A stretch of DNA of 64,000 bases, taken from positions 9,585,578-9,649,577 of the forward strand of contig NC_091014.1 in NCBI RefSeq assembly GCF_041296385.1. Reading direction: 5' to 3'. Source of the DNA: Aphelocoma coerulescens. Taxonomy: Eukaryota; Chordata; Aves; Passeriformes; Corvidae. The position numbers and the translations under genes are program-made. Positions 36,386 through 50,646 of this stretch are shown one piece after another. The notes under the pieces were generated by a model. It saw only the letters and a program-made list of their open reading frames with translations, was not told the DNA's origin and ran no database searches. The first letter of the stretch is position 1. Each line of letters begins with the position of its first letter.

Positions 36386-39300
36386 AAATGCTACCCTGAA
36401 GTTCATGACCAGAAACTGAATATAAGACACAGTCTTATGCAGCAGAAAATATTTCCCAAATAACACTCTGGCAACATTAATGGAAAGAAATAGTAGGAGA
36501 GACCATTACACACTTCTATTTGGGTTAAAGGATTACCATCATGAGGAGCACACACAAGCAGACTCAACCCAAAAACTCCCCACCCATAACTTCTGATGCT
36601 AAGGGGTAATCATTCATTAAAAAGATAAGATATTTTGGTGTACATTGTTGAAAGATTCTCCTGGAGTCAACGGGCTCATAATTTAATCTTATATTGCCTT
36701 TGAGGAAACAGTGCAAGGCAATGCATTTTATCGTATGTTGATTCTGTCAGATTCATATGTTGCTTAAAGACACCGTGATTTCTGAGTAAGGCAGAATTAA
36801 ATGAGAAATTGCATAGAAGGAAAGAAATAGTAGGGAAAAAAGTATCTACAGAAGTGGCAATCAGAAGCATATTGCAAGTTTTTATCATCAGATTTTATGA
36901 ACAATATTTGAGCATCTGCATATGTGATGTGCACATGCAATAAGTGGAGAGATACACGTTCCTAACTTAGGTTCTTAGAATTAGTCTTTGAAACACTGAT
37001 GCAGCCTGGATGTTGAAACTGGACCCACTTCACTAAACTGGGTTACTGAAGCTGGAAAGTACCAAATGCAGTGGTCATTCGAGAATGTAAATTTTAATTA
37101 AATAGATAGTTAAGTTGTGTGCTCTGTTCAGAATTGCAGCTTTCTGAAAATGTTTTCAAATTTCCTGTTTTTCAGGTTGGGATAGGTGGTAGATAGAATA
37201 TAATAAAAATTTAAGACGCAAAGAGACCATAAATTAGTAGTACAAAGGGTTAAAAATTTCATCTTGATGCTTCTTTTCCTTTCCTTTAGTTCGATGCACT
37301 TGAATATCAAAGGTTTGATAACAGCACATCCTAAGAAAATCTCTTCTGATCTCCTATGCAATAATATCTGTTTATCTTTCCGTCTGCTGAGAGAAGTAGA
37401 ATTTGAAATGGCAAACTTGCACTCCAGGTAAGAATGTTGGATTAATGAGTTAACTTGTCTCTTGTGACTGCTTTTACAAACAGAAGCAACAGTGAAAGAG
37501 GTGGATCAAGGAAAAGGATGGATAAACAGTCTAAAACACTAAAAATGAAAGGGTGGAGAGAGCTGTTGTGTAAAGACAAGCAAAATATAAAAACAAGTTA
37601 AACTTTAATGATTTTATCAATATGTTTAAAAAAAATTAGCCCAACTATCAGCAGGTCTGAATGACTCGATTCATCCCTTATGTTTTACAGCTTCTTAACC
37701 ATTCCTTAGTCATGTTTTTGCTTTCTAGTGTAGTGTACATGCCTTCACGCCAACAATAGGAAGTATGTTTTCACTTTATCACTGGAAATATAAGCTATTA
37801 GAAAACCTATTGGACTGAAATTCAAGAAATAATGTGGCAATTTCTGTGTCGTTATGCTTTTCAAAAACCTTTAAATGATAAGACCCCTGGAGATATTTCA
37901 TTTGTAATCAAGGACTTTTTCCCCTACCTGGAGTAAGTTCTTTTGGCAGAATCATCTACTAAGCTAAGCTGAGTACTACTAAACTGCTTAACAGCTACTT
38001 TCTTTCATATGACAGGTTGGATGAGACACTCTGAAGCTGAAATCCATTTTTCTCATTAAAGACTGTATTACTGTCATAAAAGCAGTTAACCACACCACAT
38101 TTGATGCTTATTACCACTTATCTGCATAAAGCCCAGCAAAAGCAAACTCCTCAAAAAGAAATCAAATTTTATATACCAGTTTAATTCCCATGACATTCAG
38201 TGAGGTGTCCTGTGAACTTTAGAAGAAATTTCACTAAAATTGTCTAAGCAAATTGCAAATGAGTTCCCACATCTGGCTTGAACTCATCTATCATTCATTG
38301 TAACACGAATAAATGAAGACATTCATCACAAAGCACGCAACAGAAATTGTGTTCTCCTATTGATATAATTAAATACTCATAGAGGGCTAAATGCATAATA
38401 GCTTCCAGACCTTTTATTTCATGCCAGAATTCAATGGCTCCATACTCATATGTTCCTAGTCAGAATCATTGTGAACCCTCTCCAGTTTCTAAACATTTAT
38501 TGCTAGTGCAGTAATAATAAACATCTTGCATTTATAAAATGTAATGTTGCCTAGAATTTTTCATTTTTCAAGAATGTAGATCACACTGTCTAATGGCTCT
38601 CATATGTCCAGCATGCCCATGAACAATTTGTCTTCTCAGTGGAGTGTTAATCTGACACCTCAAGGACAGAGCCAGTTTCAAGAAGACTCCGAGAAAAGCT
38701 GGAATATTTCACGTGTTGCAATAACTACTGAAAGCCCAAGTGTATTTACTCTGGGGTTACCCAAATCTCTGGATTATATTACTTATGCTTTTCAGTGTTT
38801 TATTCTAATGGGAATTATTAAAGATGCCAGGAGATTTGTTTTGTTCTTTGGGCATATGCCAAAAATAATTAAGAGAATTTTGTAGTAATAATGACATATA
38901 TTGGGCAATCCTGAACTGGATTTAGGGAAGGGCAGGAAATAGGTTTACTGGATCGCTAAAATGCTTCGAGACACAAAAAAGTAATACATTCAATTCAAAC
39001 CTGTGAACACAGGAGGTCTTCTGTAACGATGAAAATCAAGATATGTTCTTGTCATCCAAGTCTTCTTTTGGTAAAAGAACGAGGGCTAGACTGATGTTCC
39101 CGTCTCACTTCTCATGTCCATGTAAGGTGTTCCAGTCATGCAATAATTGTACTGACCTGATCAAAGATCTGTTCAGTTTTATGGAGAGTTGTCTTCTGTC
39201 CTTACTGAGCTTTGAATCAAATACTCCCATGCATTTAAAGCTATTACTTTATCCATAATAACACTTAGCTGAAGATTTAGCTGTGCTTTATATTCTAGTT

Positions 39301-42300
39301 ATAAAATAATAGAAATTGAATTGACATGTAATGAAAATTAAACTCAATTAGATAGGAAAAATATTCTGTCCTTCCAAAGTGGCATAATTACCCTTATTGA
39401 GGAATTATTTCTCTAAGCTTGTTTGCATGTGGTCCAATTATATATGTGAATGCTTACTTAAAATAGGACCCAAAATAGCTGGCAAACAAATCAGCTCATG
39501 GGCCAAGGAACTGAATAACTCAATTTACACTGTTTCCTGCCAGCAATAGAGTATTTTGTGTCAGAAAATTGGTGACCACATCCTAGAATTTTATTGGGGT
39601 ACATTAGCCACTGGCTGTGATATGGTCTTGTTCAACCTCAGATGTCCACAAAACTCACTTACAGTGCAGATCACATAGTTTATTGGGGGATATCTTGTTT
39701 GGGATGAGATGAATCATTGCCTCAACACTCCTGCTTCTCATAGACTGTGAAGTGAGCCTGAAGTGACAAGCTCAGGGATGGATATTTACGTGGAGCTACG
39801 TGACCCTTGCTTTGCTTCTCCTCAGTGACAGCAGCAGGGAGTGGTGATAGACATTTGGCTGCATCGAGTGTTCCAACACACCTAAGTGTCATCCTGAGGG
39901 GCCATTCCTATAGGACCATTTGCTGTTCCAAAAGAAAGGAGAAATCTGAATGGTAGTCCATTTGATAGTCATGCAGGGCTTTCTTCTGCTTTGAAAACAG
40001 AAAATCCATTGTTTGGCCAGGGGAAATTTCTACCCTGATGGTGAAAATTGTTTGTTACCTCTGATCATACAATCCTTTCAAGGAAAATATTGTCTTTCCA
40101 TCTTTATTTACAACTTTATAATTAATTTGAGTTTTATTTTCTAGACTTAACTGCCACAGAAACTTCTGACATAGGAGGAAATAGAGGGATGGATTGTAAC
40201 TGGAGAAGTTTTGTTTTTATGAACTGCTCACTTTCATTTAGGGGGAAGGACAAAATTAATACTTTAGATATTGCGCTCTGCTCATGTAGAAGGCAAAATA
40301 AACTTTCTTCACCTACTCCAGACCATGTATTACTTTATTAATGGAATTTCAGTGTGAAATTTCTAAAATCTATAGGTCAATGAGACAAAGACATTTAAAA
40401 ACTGAAGTCCTTGTTGAAAATTAGAGTAGTAGTGTGACAGGTCATTTAGCTGTTGTTTAAGTGTTAATCAAAATCATTTCTCACTAGCTGCTCTATGAAA
40501 GAGCTAGAAATTAATTTAGATCTCTGATTCTAGCTCCAGGACTTCAATGACAAAAATATGTTCCTGAATAACTGGCAAATTTGTATTCTTAAATTGTTTC
40601 AAAACACTTTGCATGTTTCCAGTCTTGGATTTCTCATTTCATTTCATCATCTTTTTCTTGCCAAGAAGTCCATTGTCTGGCTGGGGAAAAAAAGTATTTA
40701 TGTGAAGCTCATATTTTGTTGTTAAAAAAGTGGTTTGGTCTAAAAATTCCATTCATACATGGTCTTTTCCTCAGACTCTATAGAATCCAGAAATTTGCAC
40801 TCAGTTGGACTTTGAGAGTGTAATTCATATAGCTCCAATTAAAGTAAATAGGCTTTAATTTGACTGCTACAATGCATTAATTTCTTCCAATAAAATTACA
40901 AATATTGCAACCAAGTAAATTGTCACAACACTGCAGTCTTATTTTTAATCACATTTTCATTCTGCTTGTAATTTATCTGCTTATTTATTTTTCCCTCTTC
41001 CTATTTTTCTCTGAATTTATTTTTTGTTTTTGATTTCTTTGATTTTAGTAGAGCTTTTGGTATCAAACCATACTTGAAAAGACAGAAGAGCCTACACAGC
41101 TTAGACTTAGGTGTTGCATAAATGTACCCACAGGAACTGCAGCACTTGGAAAGATTTCATGTATGAGTTCTAAATCACACTCTCATACCATTTATATTCA
41201 AGTGATTTTTGGAATATCTTTTATTTGCCATGATCCAACACTACTGACAAGCAATATTTTAGGCGTTCTCAAATCTCAGGGGAGGAATGTATACAGGATG
41301 AGAGTGCACAAAGAATAATTTCATCTGGATCTTTTTCTTTGAAGTAGGCAGTATCTGAATGACTGTCACTGGCTTAAAATAATTACATATGATATTAGTT
41401 GTTCAAATAGTTTTGGTCCAAGATATGGCTGAAATGTGATCTGTAGTGTTCTGTCCACGCTAAGAACACCTGGTCACAGGGACCAGCTACAACAACCTGG
41501 GGTGACTGGAGTGTAGATGATCTTGAATGAAAACTTTTTTCCCCCAGTTCAGCACTTGGGGTGTAGCATTTTCATGAAATCTTCAATAGCTTTTTTATCA
41601 CCTGTGAAAACCCTCTCTGTAATCCATGATCATCTTTTTATGCCAGCTAAAATATCCTCAGGAAGTCTGTCTGTGTTTTATACACCAGCCATTTCTGTAT
41701 CATTCTAGAGCAGCCTCAAACAACTGCTGAACAGCAGAATTGGCAGTCAGTGATGTGCAATGTTCAGTAGACACATTGCTCCTTATGTTCACTTACTTTC
41801 CTGATTTAATGCAGTATTTGCTGCTCTTACAAGTGTTTTACACAGATGTCACTTCAGATTCCCCTTTTGGAAGAGAAAAAAGAAGGATTTGCCTAAGTTC
41901 CCTGTAAAAAAACCAGAAGGCTGAAACTGAAAATTTAAAGTCTGATAATCTCTCTGGTAATTCTCTTTCTGATTCATTTCTTTATAGGCCAGAAGTATGA
42001 AGCTATGAAATTTTTAAGTCTGTTGCCATAATGTCATTTCTAGTAAAGGTGTGACATGACAGCCTTTAACATTAAAGACAGAAATTTCTGGATTTTTTGC
42101 TGGTGTGCAAATTCTGGAGTTAAAGCATTTACAAGAGCAAATTTATAAAGTCAATAAAACCTTAAACCATAATACACTAAGCTGATTTGTGCTACTACAG
42201 TCATATCACTTCAGTTGAAGGTGCAATCTTAACCATGACCAAATGAATATTAAGATATTCAACATCTCATCACTAAAAAAATAGGACTTATTTTAGTGGA

Positions 42301-45300
42301 GAATCAGGAAAAAAGTAATATTGAAAGTTTTTCAAAATAAAAATTTAAAAATAAAGTGAAATATTCAAAACAATTTTACAAATAATACATGAGATGAAAT
42401 TATATATTTGAAAACTTTACCTCTAGTATAATGGGCTATCAGGTGTTTCTACAAATGGCATTCTTGAGATAACATCAATCCATCACTAAAAATGTAATAA
42501 TTAATATAACTCATAAATATCCCCTACCATTTTAATTTGTTTTCATTATAATGTCAGACAAAGAACATTATAGTAAAGACAAATGAATATTTCAAATTTG
42601 TTTTCTTTTTTTTTGTTTGTTTTTTAAATTCTAGGAACCTGAGTGCTTTCATTATGTGTCTATTCATATTTGGAGTTGCATTCACTGATAATATTTACAG
42701 TGAGTTTATTAACTGCAATTTTTAATTATTATATATTAAGTCTCAATGACTCCTTAATAAATGGACAGAAATGGGCTTTCGAGGAGGAAATTTGTGTAAC
42801 TTACATTGCATTTTTATTCTCCAGTGAAACTATTCAGGCCCTTGAAGAACTTATTTCTCTCTGTTGGCTGTAAATTCTGCACAAGTTTACATCAACATGG
42901 TTGTGTGGTACAGACCTATTCCAGGCAGTAGAATGCTGTCTGATTTTCCATGAATGACATTGTGTAGCAAATATATTTCTTTTTGTTTTTCTGTAAGTCA
43001 ATAATGCAGGTTTTATATATATTTTAAAAATCCTATTTTTCCTATTTTTTGTTATTAAATAAGTTATTTAAAACTAGTTGAAGAAAAGAAGTTACTTCCT
43101 CCATTTCTACTTTTCCTAAAAAGTTTCTAGAAACTATTCCTCAAGGATTAACAGAAAAATTACTCCTAAAGTGCTCATTCTGCCAGTATAAGTGCACTTT
43201 TTCCTTACAAAAACTATTTTTCTGTATGTTTGCATACATCTATTTGATATTAACATTACAAAGATATTTGAAATTCCACAGTTCAGGAAGCAATAGCAGT
43301 AAACAATTTGTGAAACTTCATAACAATCATGATATTTCAGGTTTTATTGAAACATCTACCTGATAAAACTAAAATTTTTATTATTCAAGCCACACACTAG
43401 AATAAATTCAGGAATTAATTTAGCTGCACATGGCCGTGCTGCATTATAATATACTACATACACACTTAAAGATGTGTAGATGAGATGTATTGATAGTTTC
43501 TAAAGCTAAACACTTATGAAACCTCTACAGAAATGCAGATCATTACCTAAACATTTGAAAAATGATTTGTACTTGCAATTCACATATATGGTTTAATTTT
43601 AAAAGCTGTTTGATATCTTCTAATTTATTAAACACCAATTCAGGCATTTGCTCTGCATTGAACAACTTGCAAACCCCAGGAGTTCCTAATTCTCTTCACT
43701 CTTAAGGCTACTGTATTTCATTTAGCCTCATTATTTTCAATTACATGGCATAAAAGGGATTTCCAGCATGACACATGGGAAGAAATGGACACAGCTCCTA
43801 TAACTTTTGAGTGTATAAAGGGCATGTAAGTGCTATTTGCCTGATGTTACACTGCAAAGACTGATGGTGGTGGGATATCTTGTATCTGAATGCTCAGTAA
43901 GCTTCAAAATTATCTTCCATTTCCCATCTGTTTCTGTTTAAATTTGCAGATGTATTAGCAAAACTCCAAAGTGTGTCTTGTTATTTTGACCCATTGCACT
44001 GTAATTTACATGAATAGGGAACAGAAAGAAGCTTCAATCAATAACTGGAATCAAAACAACCATGAAAATCTGGATCCAGATTGTCTTCACTCTATTGCTA
44101 TAGAATAAACTCTTCCACATACAATTAGTCTCCAGCTATAAATATTTGTCTCTTTAGATCCATTTTGTATTATCCTTCAGAAAGTATACCTGTAAGACAT
44201 CAGGAACTACTCTGAAAATCCATCTATACACAAGGCCTGTATGGGACTCTTTTAATGATGTTTGTGGTAGATTGGATCCAAGTTTGTACAGTTATGAGTT
44301 TGTAGTAAAAATAAGTAAAGCTTGTTAATAATTCGCACCATGTGGACTGAAAGAAAGTTCCCTAAAAAAATAAAGCGCTCTTGTCTCAGTTTCATAATAT
44401 GAACAGGGATAAAAGCAGTAGCAAAATAAGCAAATATGTTTCTAATTGTGACCTTTAGCAATAAGTAAAAAGCGGATGAGGTAAACCACTAATGAAACCA
44501 GTAGATTTTGGAACAATGACTAGTTTCTGTATTAGCTTTCCGTATGTGTTGATTCAATTAGGGCTTCATCAAATCTTTCTTCTGAATTGTCATTTGGCTC
44601 TTTCTATGGTCAAATAATTTCAGATTGTTGTAGATTTATATAAATTTCACAGGTAAAACTGTTTCTTAAGCATGGAATTAAATGAACCTATATCTTAACT
44701 GTATCTTTATGTCACTCCAAAATATCTCACTTAGGGAGTTTGTAAATATTTGGATCTTCATTTTCTGAAAGAAAATGCATCAAGCAACCATCTTCAGCTT
44801 ACTGAGACAGGACCATTGAGTTCAGGCATGAGTAAAAATTTTTCTAGGTCCTGTCTACTGAGTCAGGATCCTAGATTCTGAATGTCTCCAGAAAAGCACA
44901 GATTTACAGACTCGGTAACATTAGAGCTAGTAAGTATTTTACCACAGAGATACTTAAAGAAGAACAGAGGCAAAAAAAGCAAAAACTCCTAACCCTGTAC
45001 CGTGTCTATATAGTGCATACTATAAAATGTATATATATAACCTTACACACTTCAAAGAGGAGAATGAAATAGCCTTTAACACAGCACTTTCACTACTGTT
45101 AAGCAGGAAAGTTGCTTGAGCCTTCATGAAAGATGATTTGACATTGACCCTTTCCTGGCAAATTCTGTTGCATTACTAAGTCGTTGTTTCCTAAAGAAAC
45201 GTTTTCAGGTTTCTAGTTAGAACAACAGAGTGTAGTACAGGTTATAAGCACAACTCCTACCAATTTCAGCAGGAGTTGGAAGTGTCCATCTCTACACTTA

Positions 45301-45797
45301 AGAATGAAGAAATAAAAGTGCTGGAATTTTGTAATTTACTTTTGTTGCACATGTAGCCCTCCTGCCAGGTGTTAGTGGTAGTAACCAGGACTGGGTTCAA
45401 TAACATGTCTAAGGGACTCCCTCTAAAATAAATATAAATGGTGGCTTGGTCCCCCACCTAAAACACCAACATTTAGGAATTTAATAATTTAACCTCTAAC
45501 AGGTGTTCCTTCTCCCATTGCAAGTAAGCAGGAGTTCTGAGAATATGAAACCACAAAAAACTTTTATTTGGGAAACTATAGTAAGTATATAGTTTCAAAT
45601 AGTAAGGAAAACCCACAGAGCATGTTGGAGGTATTACCAGCTTCACAGTTCCCTCTTTTAGTCACACAGCTCCGTATGGTGTAACACTCTGTCCAATGGC
45701 AAAATAACCAAGCATCATTTAGGACCTCAGGTGATGTTACTCTACAGCTTTGTCTTTATGAAAGATCTGCACTACTCTTGCCACGGTACCAGTTTGG
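36386..45797. other. AT-rich non-coding DNA
   Basis: I see no gene, RNA or transposon. Only short homopolymer runs stand out. Confidence 0.6.
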
Positions 45798-45955
45798 GGT
45801 TTTGTTTATTTGTTTGATAATTTGTTTTAATTTTTTTGCTTTGGTTTTGGTTTTTTGTTGTTTTTGGTTGGTCGGTTGGTTGGTTGGTTGGTTGGTTTGT
45901 TTGTTTGTTTTTTTTTGTTTGGTTTGTTCTTGGTTTTGTTTGCTTTGTTTTAAAC
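45798..45955 (+). repeat. G/T-rich microsatellite with GGTT and TTTG arrays
   Basis: About 150 bp of almost pure T and G contain a GGTT array (about 45866-45898) followed by TTTG units. The antisense open frames through it are only low-complexity Lys/Gln/Thr/Asn translations of the repeat. It ends just before a CR1 fragment. Confidence 0.9.
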
Positions 45956-45961
45956 CCAAAA

Positions 45962-46106
45962 GCAGAACATAGACCTGGTGGAACAAGTCCAGAGGAGGCC
46001 ATGTAGTTGATCAGAGGACTGGAGCACCTCCAGTATGAAAACAGGCTGAGGGAACTAGATGATCCTTAGGTTCCCTTCCATCCCAAAACATTCTGTGATT
46101 CTATGT
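45962..46106 (+). mobile_element. CR1 LINE 3' end with internal deletion
   Basis: The sequence runs from AGTCCAGAGGAGGCC through GGAGCACCTCC...GAAAACAGGCTGAGGGAACT. It then jumps directly to TAGATGATCCTTAGGTTCCC and the tail ATTCTGTGATTCTATG. The middle of the CR1 3' region that normally separates these blocks is missing, so this copy has an internal deletion. It follows a G/T-rich microsatellite. Confidence 0.88.
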
Positions 46107-47389
46107 CATATAACATTTAGGGTGTTGCTTTTTGGTCTTAGATGCTGCTTTTAGTCTCCTCCTGTAAATTCATATCCTACATATTGACCATTGAAGAACC
46201 TGTACACCACTGCCCTCATTTCCTGCTAAAAAAATTTTACATAAAGAAATGGATAATTACCAACAAATAAAACAAATAGAAAAATACTTGTTTCTCTATA
46301 AGAATGGAGGATTTGTTAAGCTATAAAATAATGTTCTATTTTAGCGAATATAAGTTAGCAGAACTGTATTGCATGTTCTACCTTTTTTTTTTTTTTAAAT
46401 TTCTGTTAGGTTTTTTCAAATCTTCATTAATTTTCTGAAAAATGGACAGTGACAATATTAAACATTATTATATGTTACAGTGGAAAAATTCAAAGGAAAG
46501 AGAAGTAAAAAATTGAGAAATAGAGGATATTTTGAGAAATTAGAACTATCAGTCAAGAAATTGTAAAATAAAGTTCAGTTAGACATGAATTCTACTGCAG
46601 AAAGGGAAAATTAATCAGACACCCCAATCACTTGAAAAGAAAGAATAATGAAACAGTACATTTCAAAGGTGTTTGAATCAGATAGGAATTCATAACACAG
46701 CATGATGGCTTAGGTGGATGTGATATTGGTCTGTCTGGGAACATCCCACTGTGTCTCCTTGAATACAAGTGATCACACTGCAGCACAGGGACTATTCAAA
46801 AGGATGCAGACAAATTGGAAAGGACTTCACAGATGTGAAAGAAAATATATGAGGCCAGATGTTGATTAAGGAGTGTTGTGCTTTTGTTGGCTCGCTTCAG
46901 AAATTAAATCCATACACATACAGCATAAATACATAAACACAAGGGGGAAAGAATTCTTGTTTGCTGAAATACAGGAAAGTACAGTGGAAAGTGCATTAGA
47001 AGGGAGGTAAGATAAGAGGAACAGCAGGGAATATCTCTCACACTAGAAGAGTCTTGTGGATAAGATGAAAGGATCTTTTTCACCTGAAGTATTTAGAACA
47101 CGCTTGTATGGAGGGAGGTAGTCTCACGCTGCTGTGGTTTCATAAAGGAGAGAGTTTGGGAATTTTGGACCAACATTCTATTCAATATAAGAATGGTGTT
47201 ATTGGATATGGGCATCATTCAGGGAACTGGGCATTGTTCTGAGGCAGACTTGGAACAACTTTGCTACAAGCTGAAATTCTCTCACCCTTGTTTTTCCATC
47301 CTTGTGTGACATTGAATCAGTTGTTAGTGTGAAAACAGCAGATCCATCAGTTATTATGGATTCTTTTCTTTCTACTAATTTTATCAGCT

Positions 47390-47880
47390 AATGGGAGTGA
47401 CTGGGTTGCCATGTGAACCCTGGTGGACATATAATGCTGGCACAGAAGTCCACAGTGCTGCTTGTTATCAATTGTTATTGTTAAACCTACAGGAGTGGCT
47501 GGGCTGTGGGGCTGGCCCTGGCCTGAAGTGACGTTAACAGAACAAAGCATGAAAAACTGCTGGACACGACATGAGAAATTGCTTGACATAGCAGATAGCA
47601 ATAGTGAGACAGTAAGAAGTTCAAGAAAATAGCAAACAGTACTGGGGGAAGGGCTGGCTTTCATAGGTTTTTCAAGAGGCATTCCATGAGGAACAACCAA
47701 ACTTCTGAGATAATTGAATTATGTCTGGACTGGGTACTAATCCGGTCTTTGGCAAGTAATCCTGCATTTGATTACTCCAGCCTTATCAGTAAAATAAATC
47801 AAATCTTTTCTTATGCCCATATCATGAGTTGAATCTTCTTCCGTGGTCAGAAAGCTGGGGTACTAGGGGGAACTTTCCCA
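47390..47880 (+). mobile_element. Possible decayed LTR-like sequence
   Basis: This block has more balanced composition than its surroundings. It shows a promoter-like left part, an AATAAA signal (AAAATAAATCAAATC, about 47790) and a following segment, TTCTTCCGTGGTCAGAAAGC, that resembles the U5 of ERVL-type LTRs. No target duplication or matching second LTR is visible. It could equally be unique DNA. Confidence 0.25.
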
Positions 47881-48095
47881 AACTGTTGTCACCAGTAAAT
47901 TAAAGCTTTATCTATTCTGATTTCTCAATAAATATGCCCAAAACATGAGTTGGAAGTCACAACGTGGAACACTGAATCCACCCTCAATTTCAAAACATCC
48001 TGGAGGATTTAGAACTTGTTCTGATTTTCATATAACAGTATTACAAACACTTATAATGTTTCATATAGAAACATGTCTACAAAATAGTGACAGCA

Positions 48096-48170
48096 AGCGC
48101 TACAGCAGTAAGAAGAGTAATAAAAATAGCAACAGCAACAGCAATAAAAATACTAATAAATTGAAGAGCA
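48096..48170 (+). repeat. A-rich imperfect AGC/AAC/AAT trinucleotide tract
   Basis: Units such as AGC, AAC, AAT and AAA alternate (for example AGCAACAGCAACAGC). The Ser/Asn/Lys-rich frame over it is a translation of low-complexity DNA. Confidence 0.75.
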
Positions 48171-48870
48171 TCAGCCACCACATATAAATGTAAAGAATAT
48201 TCAAGACAACCACTGCTCAGAGGCAAGAATTAAAAGGGTTAAATCACTGGGATAGCAGAGAGCCTCATTTGATCATGCTTGTCTTTCACCACTGTCCATC
48301 AACAATTTAATCTGTAAGGCTAAGCTCCATGCACACATTTGCACCTCACTCAGCTATTAGGCCACTCTGGGAAGTCTGGTTAAGCAGAGTATGGTTGCCA
48401 CAGAAGTTTTTATATGACTGACTGACATTTATACCCACCATGTCCCACAGGCTTTATGAACACTGTTTAGTGCCAGAAATGTTACATCTCGGTGGGTGAA
48501 CATGATACAGCCATGGTGAAAAAGAGAAATAGATTAAACTACAACTTTGGAAACTATATCCTATTTTTTTGAAAGAATGATTTTGTCCTGGATTATCCTG
48601 GGGAGAATCAGTTGTCCTGGTTTTTATTTCTTTCTTTTTTCCCTTAAATAAAATAAAGAATGTGCTGAGTTCTTTAACTTCCATCTGAAACCACATCAGA
48701 GCTGAGCAGAAGCAACCTTGTTTTTATCAAGATTTGATCTTAAGCAATCAGGGGAGATATCTGGATTACTGATCAGAGCTACGCCATTGCCCAGCATAAC
48801 ACATATCTCTGCCTTCCATTTTGTAGTTCTTGGCCTTCCTCCAACTTCAAAGTAAATCATCCTGAAATGA

Positions 48871-48918
48871 TTCTTTTTCCTATTTTTTTTCTTTCCTTTT
48901 TCTTTTTTCTTTTTTTTA
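48871..48918 (+). repeat. Polypyrimidine tract (T-rich with C)
   Basis: About 48 bases contain only T and C apart from one A. It gives lysine-rich chance frames on the other strand. Confidence 0.8.
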
Positions 48919-50574
48919 AGAAAATGCAAACTGTATTAATTTACAGTTAAGAATCATGACATTATTTTAGAATTACCTCCACGTTCCTAGGTCTGCATTC
49001 TGAAAGGAATGTCAATAATAGGTCTAATGCAAACCCCTTGATATCTGTGGGGATCTTTCCTCTTAGTACATTAAGCCTTAAATCAATCCCATTGGAGAAA
49101 TGTGCATGCCTTTGCTTTATGCATTTATGCCTAGTCAGAGTTTCCTAAATGCTGCCTTTGCTTTTGAAAATATGTACAAAGGCTGGTTTGAGAGGTGGAG
49201 GTTTGTCTGGATGCCATTCTGTTACAGACAAAGCCAGGAAAATCCTGAATGAGCTCCAGGAAGAGTGAAATTTGCCAAGACACTAGCTGAAGCAGGAGGT
49301 TCCAATTTGTTTGGACACTGAGTAATATGTGCATGAGAGCTTCTGAGGGAGCAGGAAGAAGGGAAGAGAGCACAGGGTACTCCAGGATGAGTGACTACAA
49401 TGTTTGCTCTTATCTCTTTGAACATTTTGGCTCCATTAAACTATAAAACAGATCTTTAGCTGTATTGATGGCAATACAGCCCATTGAGGTGGTGGCAGCT
49501 GCTGTGCATCTTCACAACCTGTTTGCAAGAAGAGAAGACAGGTGCATTGATACCCTAAAACAGGAGAGCAACCAACATAGAGCTGATTGAGCTTTGTTGC
49601 CGTGTCTGGATAGTCCAGGGATGGATAATTACAGCTTAATTTTCAGGGTGAATTTTGCCTGAAGTAGGTTTAGATACCATGGAATAACATGGATTCAGTG
49701 CTCTGGGCAAGTAGGGTAGGAACATTGCAGAAGGGACAAGGAATATATTGACTTCCAAGGCTTTCTCATCGAAAAATACTTCTATAGTCAGAAGAAAGCA
49801 CTAATCTTCTCAGAGGATTATGAATTCCTTATAAAGTAGGTATTCCGGATGTGTGAGGAGCATCACTTTATAGCTCATCATTTTTCACCCCTCTATGGAG
49901 GAAAATGTGACATCTCGCTTAGATTTAGCAGATGAGTTTGAAACAAAGCTAGCCTTCAAGACAAGCTCTATCTGAATGAAATGAGATATAATTAGCTGGC
50001 TGTTTTCTCCCTGGTATTTTCTTATTTCCCTGGAACCATCCTCTGTGTTCTAAAATATGAAAGTATTGGAAGTATTTCAGTAAAAGATAATGATAATACA
50101 TTCCCTTAAAAAAAAAGAAAGCCATATTTGACTTGTTTTGGAGCCTCTGAAAACTAATCTTCTTCTATGAAGAGCTTTAACAGAAAGAAGTATGGTTAAG
50201 TGTGTTTGATGAGTCCTACTTTTAATGGATGTACTACTTTGGTGGAGTCGTAGGAGAGAAAGGGATGAGGAGGGTGAGTAAACCATTCTGGCTTTACAAA
50301 AGGATGTAACTGCATGACTGGGCATTGATTTAAACTGTGTGACCAAATTCAGTGTTTAGAAGTGAGAAATAATGAAAAAGAGGATATGTCCCTCTTGGCT
50401 ACACATGTATTGCCACAAGGGGGTCTGATCTAGCTCTTGCATCACACAGAAAAAAAGTGTGAAGATGTTTGAATCTTGCGTGGAAGCAACTGAAAAAGGA
50501 GATGGAATAGAACAAACTTTCAAGAAGGAACAGAGAGGAGCATAGGAGGTTGTTGAGTCTTGGTGGAGAAGCCA

Positions 50575-50646
50575 GGGATGTCGCTCAGTGGTAGAGTCCC
50601 ATTGCAACAGAGTCTCTGATGTTCTTGAGCTTGGAATGTCCCATCT
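50575..50646 (+). pseudogene. Decayed tRNA-Ala-like sequence
   Basis: GGGATGTCGCTCAGTGGTAG plus the next two bases matches the acceptor 5' strand, D-arm and A-box of tRNA-Ala at 21 of 22 positions; the exact core GCTCAGTGGTAGAG is at 50583-50596. The second half does not fold: the anticodon arm is scrambled, the B-box is not recognisable, and the 3' acceptor strand does not pair with the 5' strand. It is therefore a pseudogene, a tRNA fragment or the head of a degraded tRNA-derived SINE, not a functional tRNA. Confidence 0.45.

Noticed and set aside
45756..46002. Lys/Gln/Thr/Asn-rich minus-strand frames
   Set aside because: They are direct translations of the GGTT/TTTG microsatellite.
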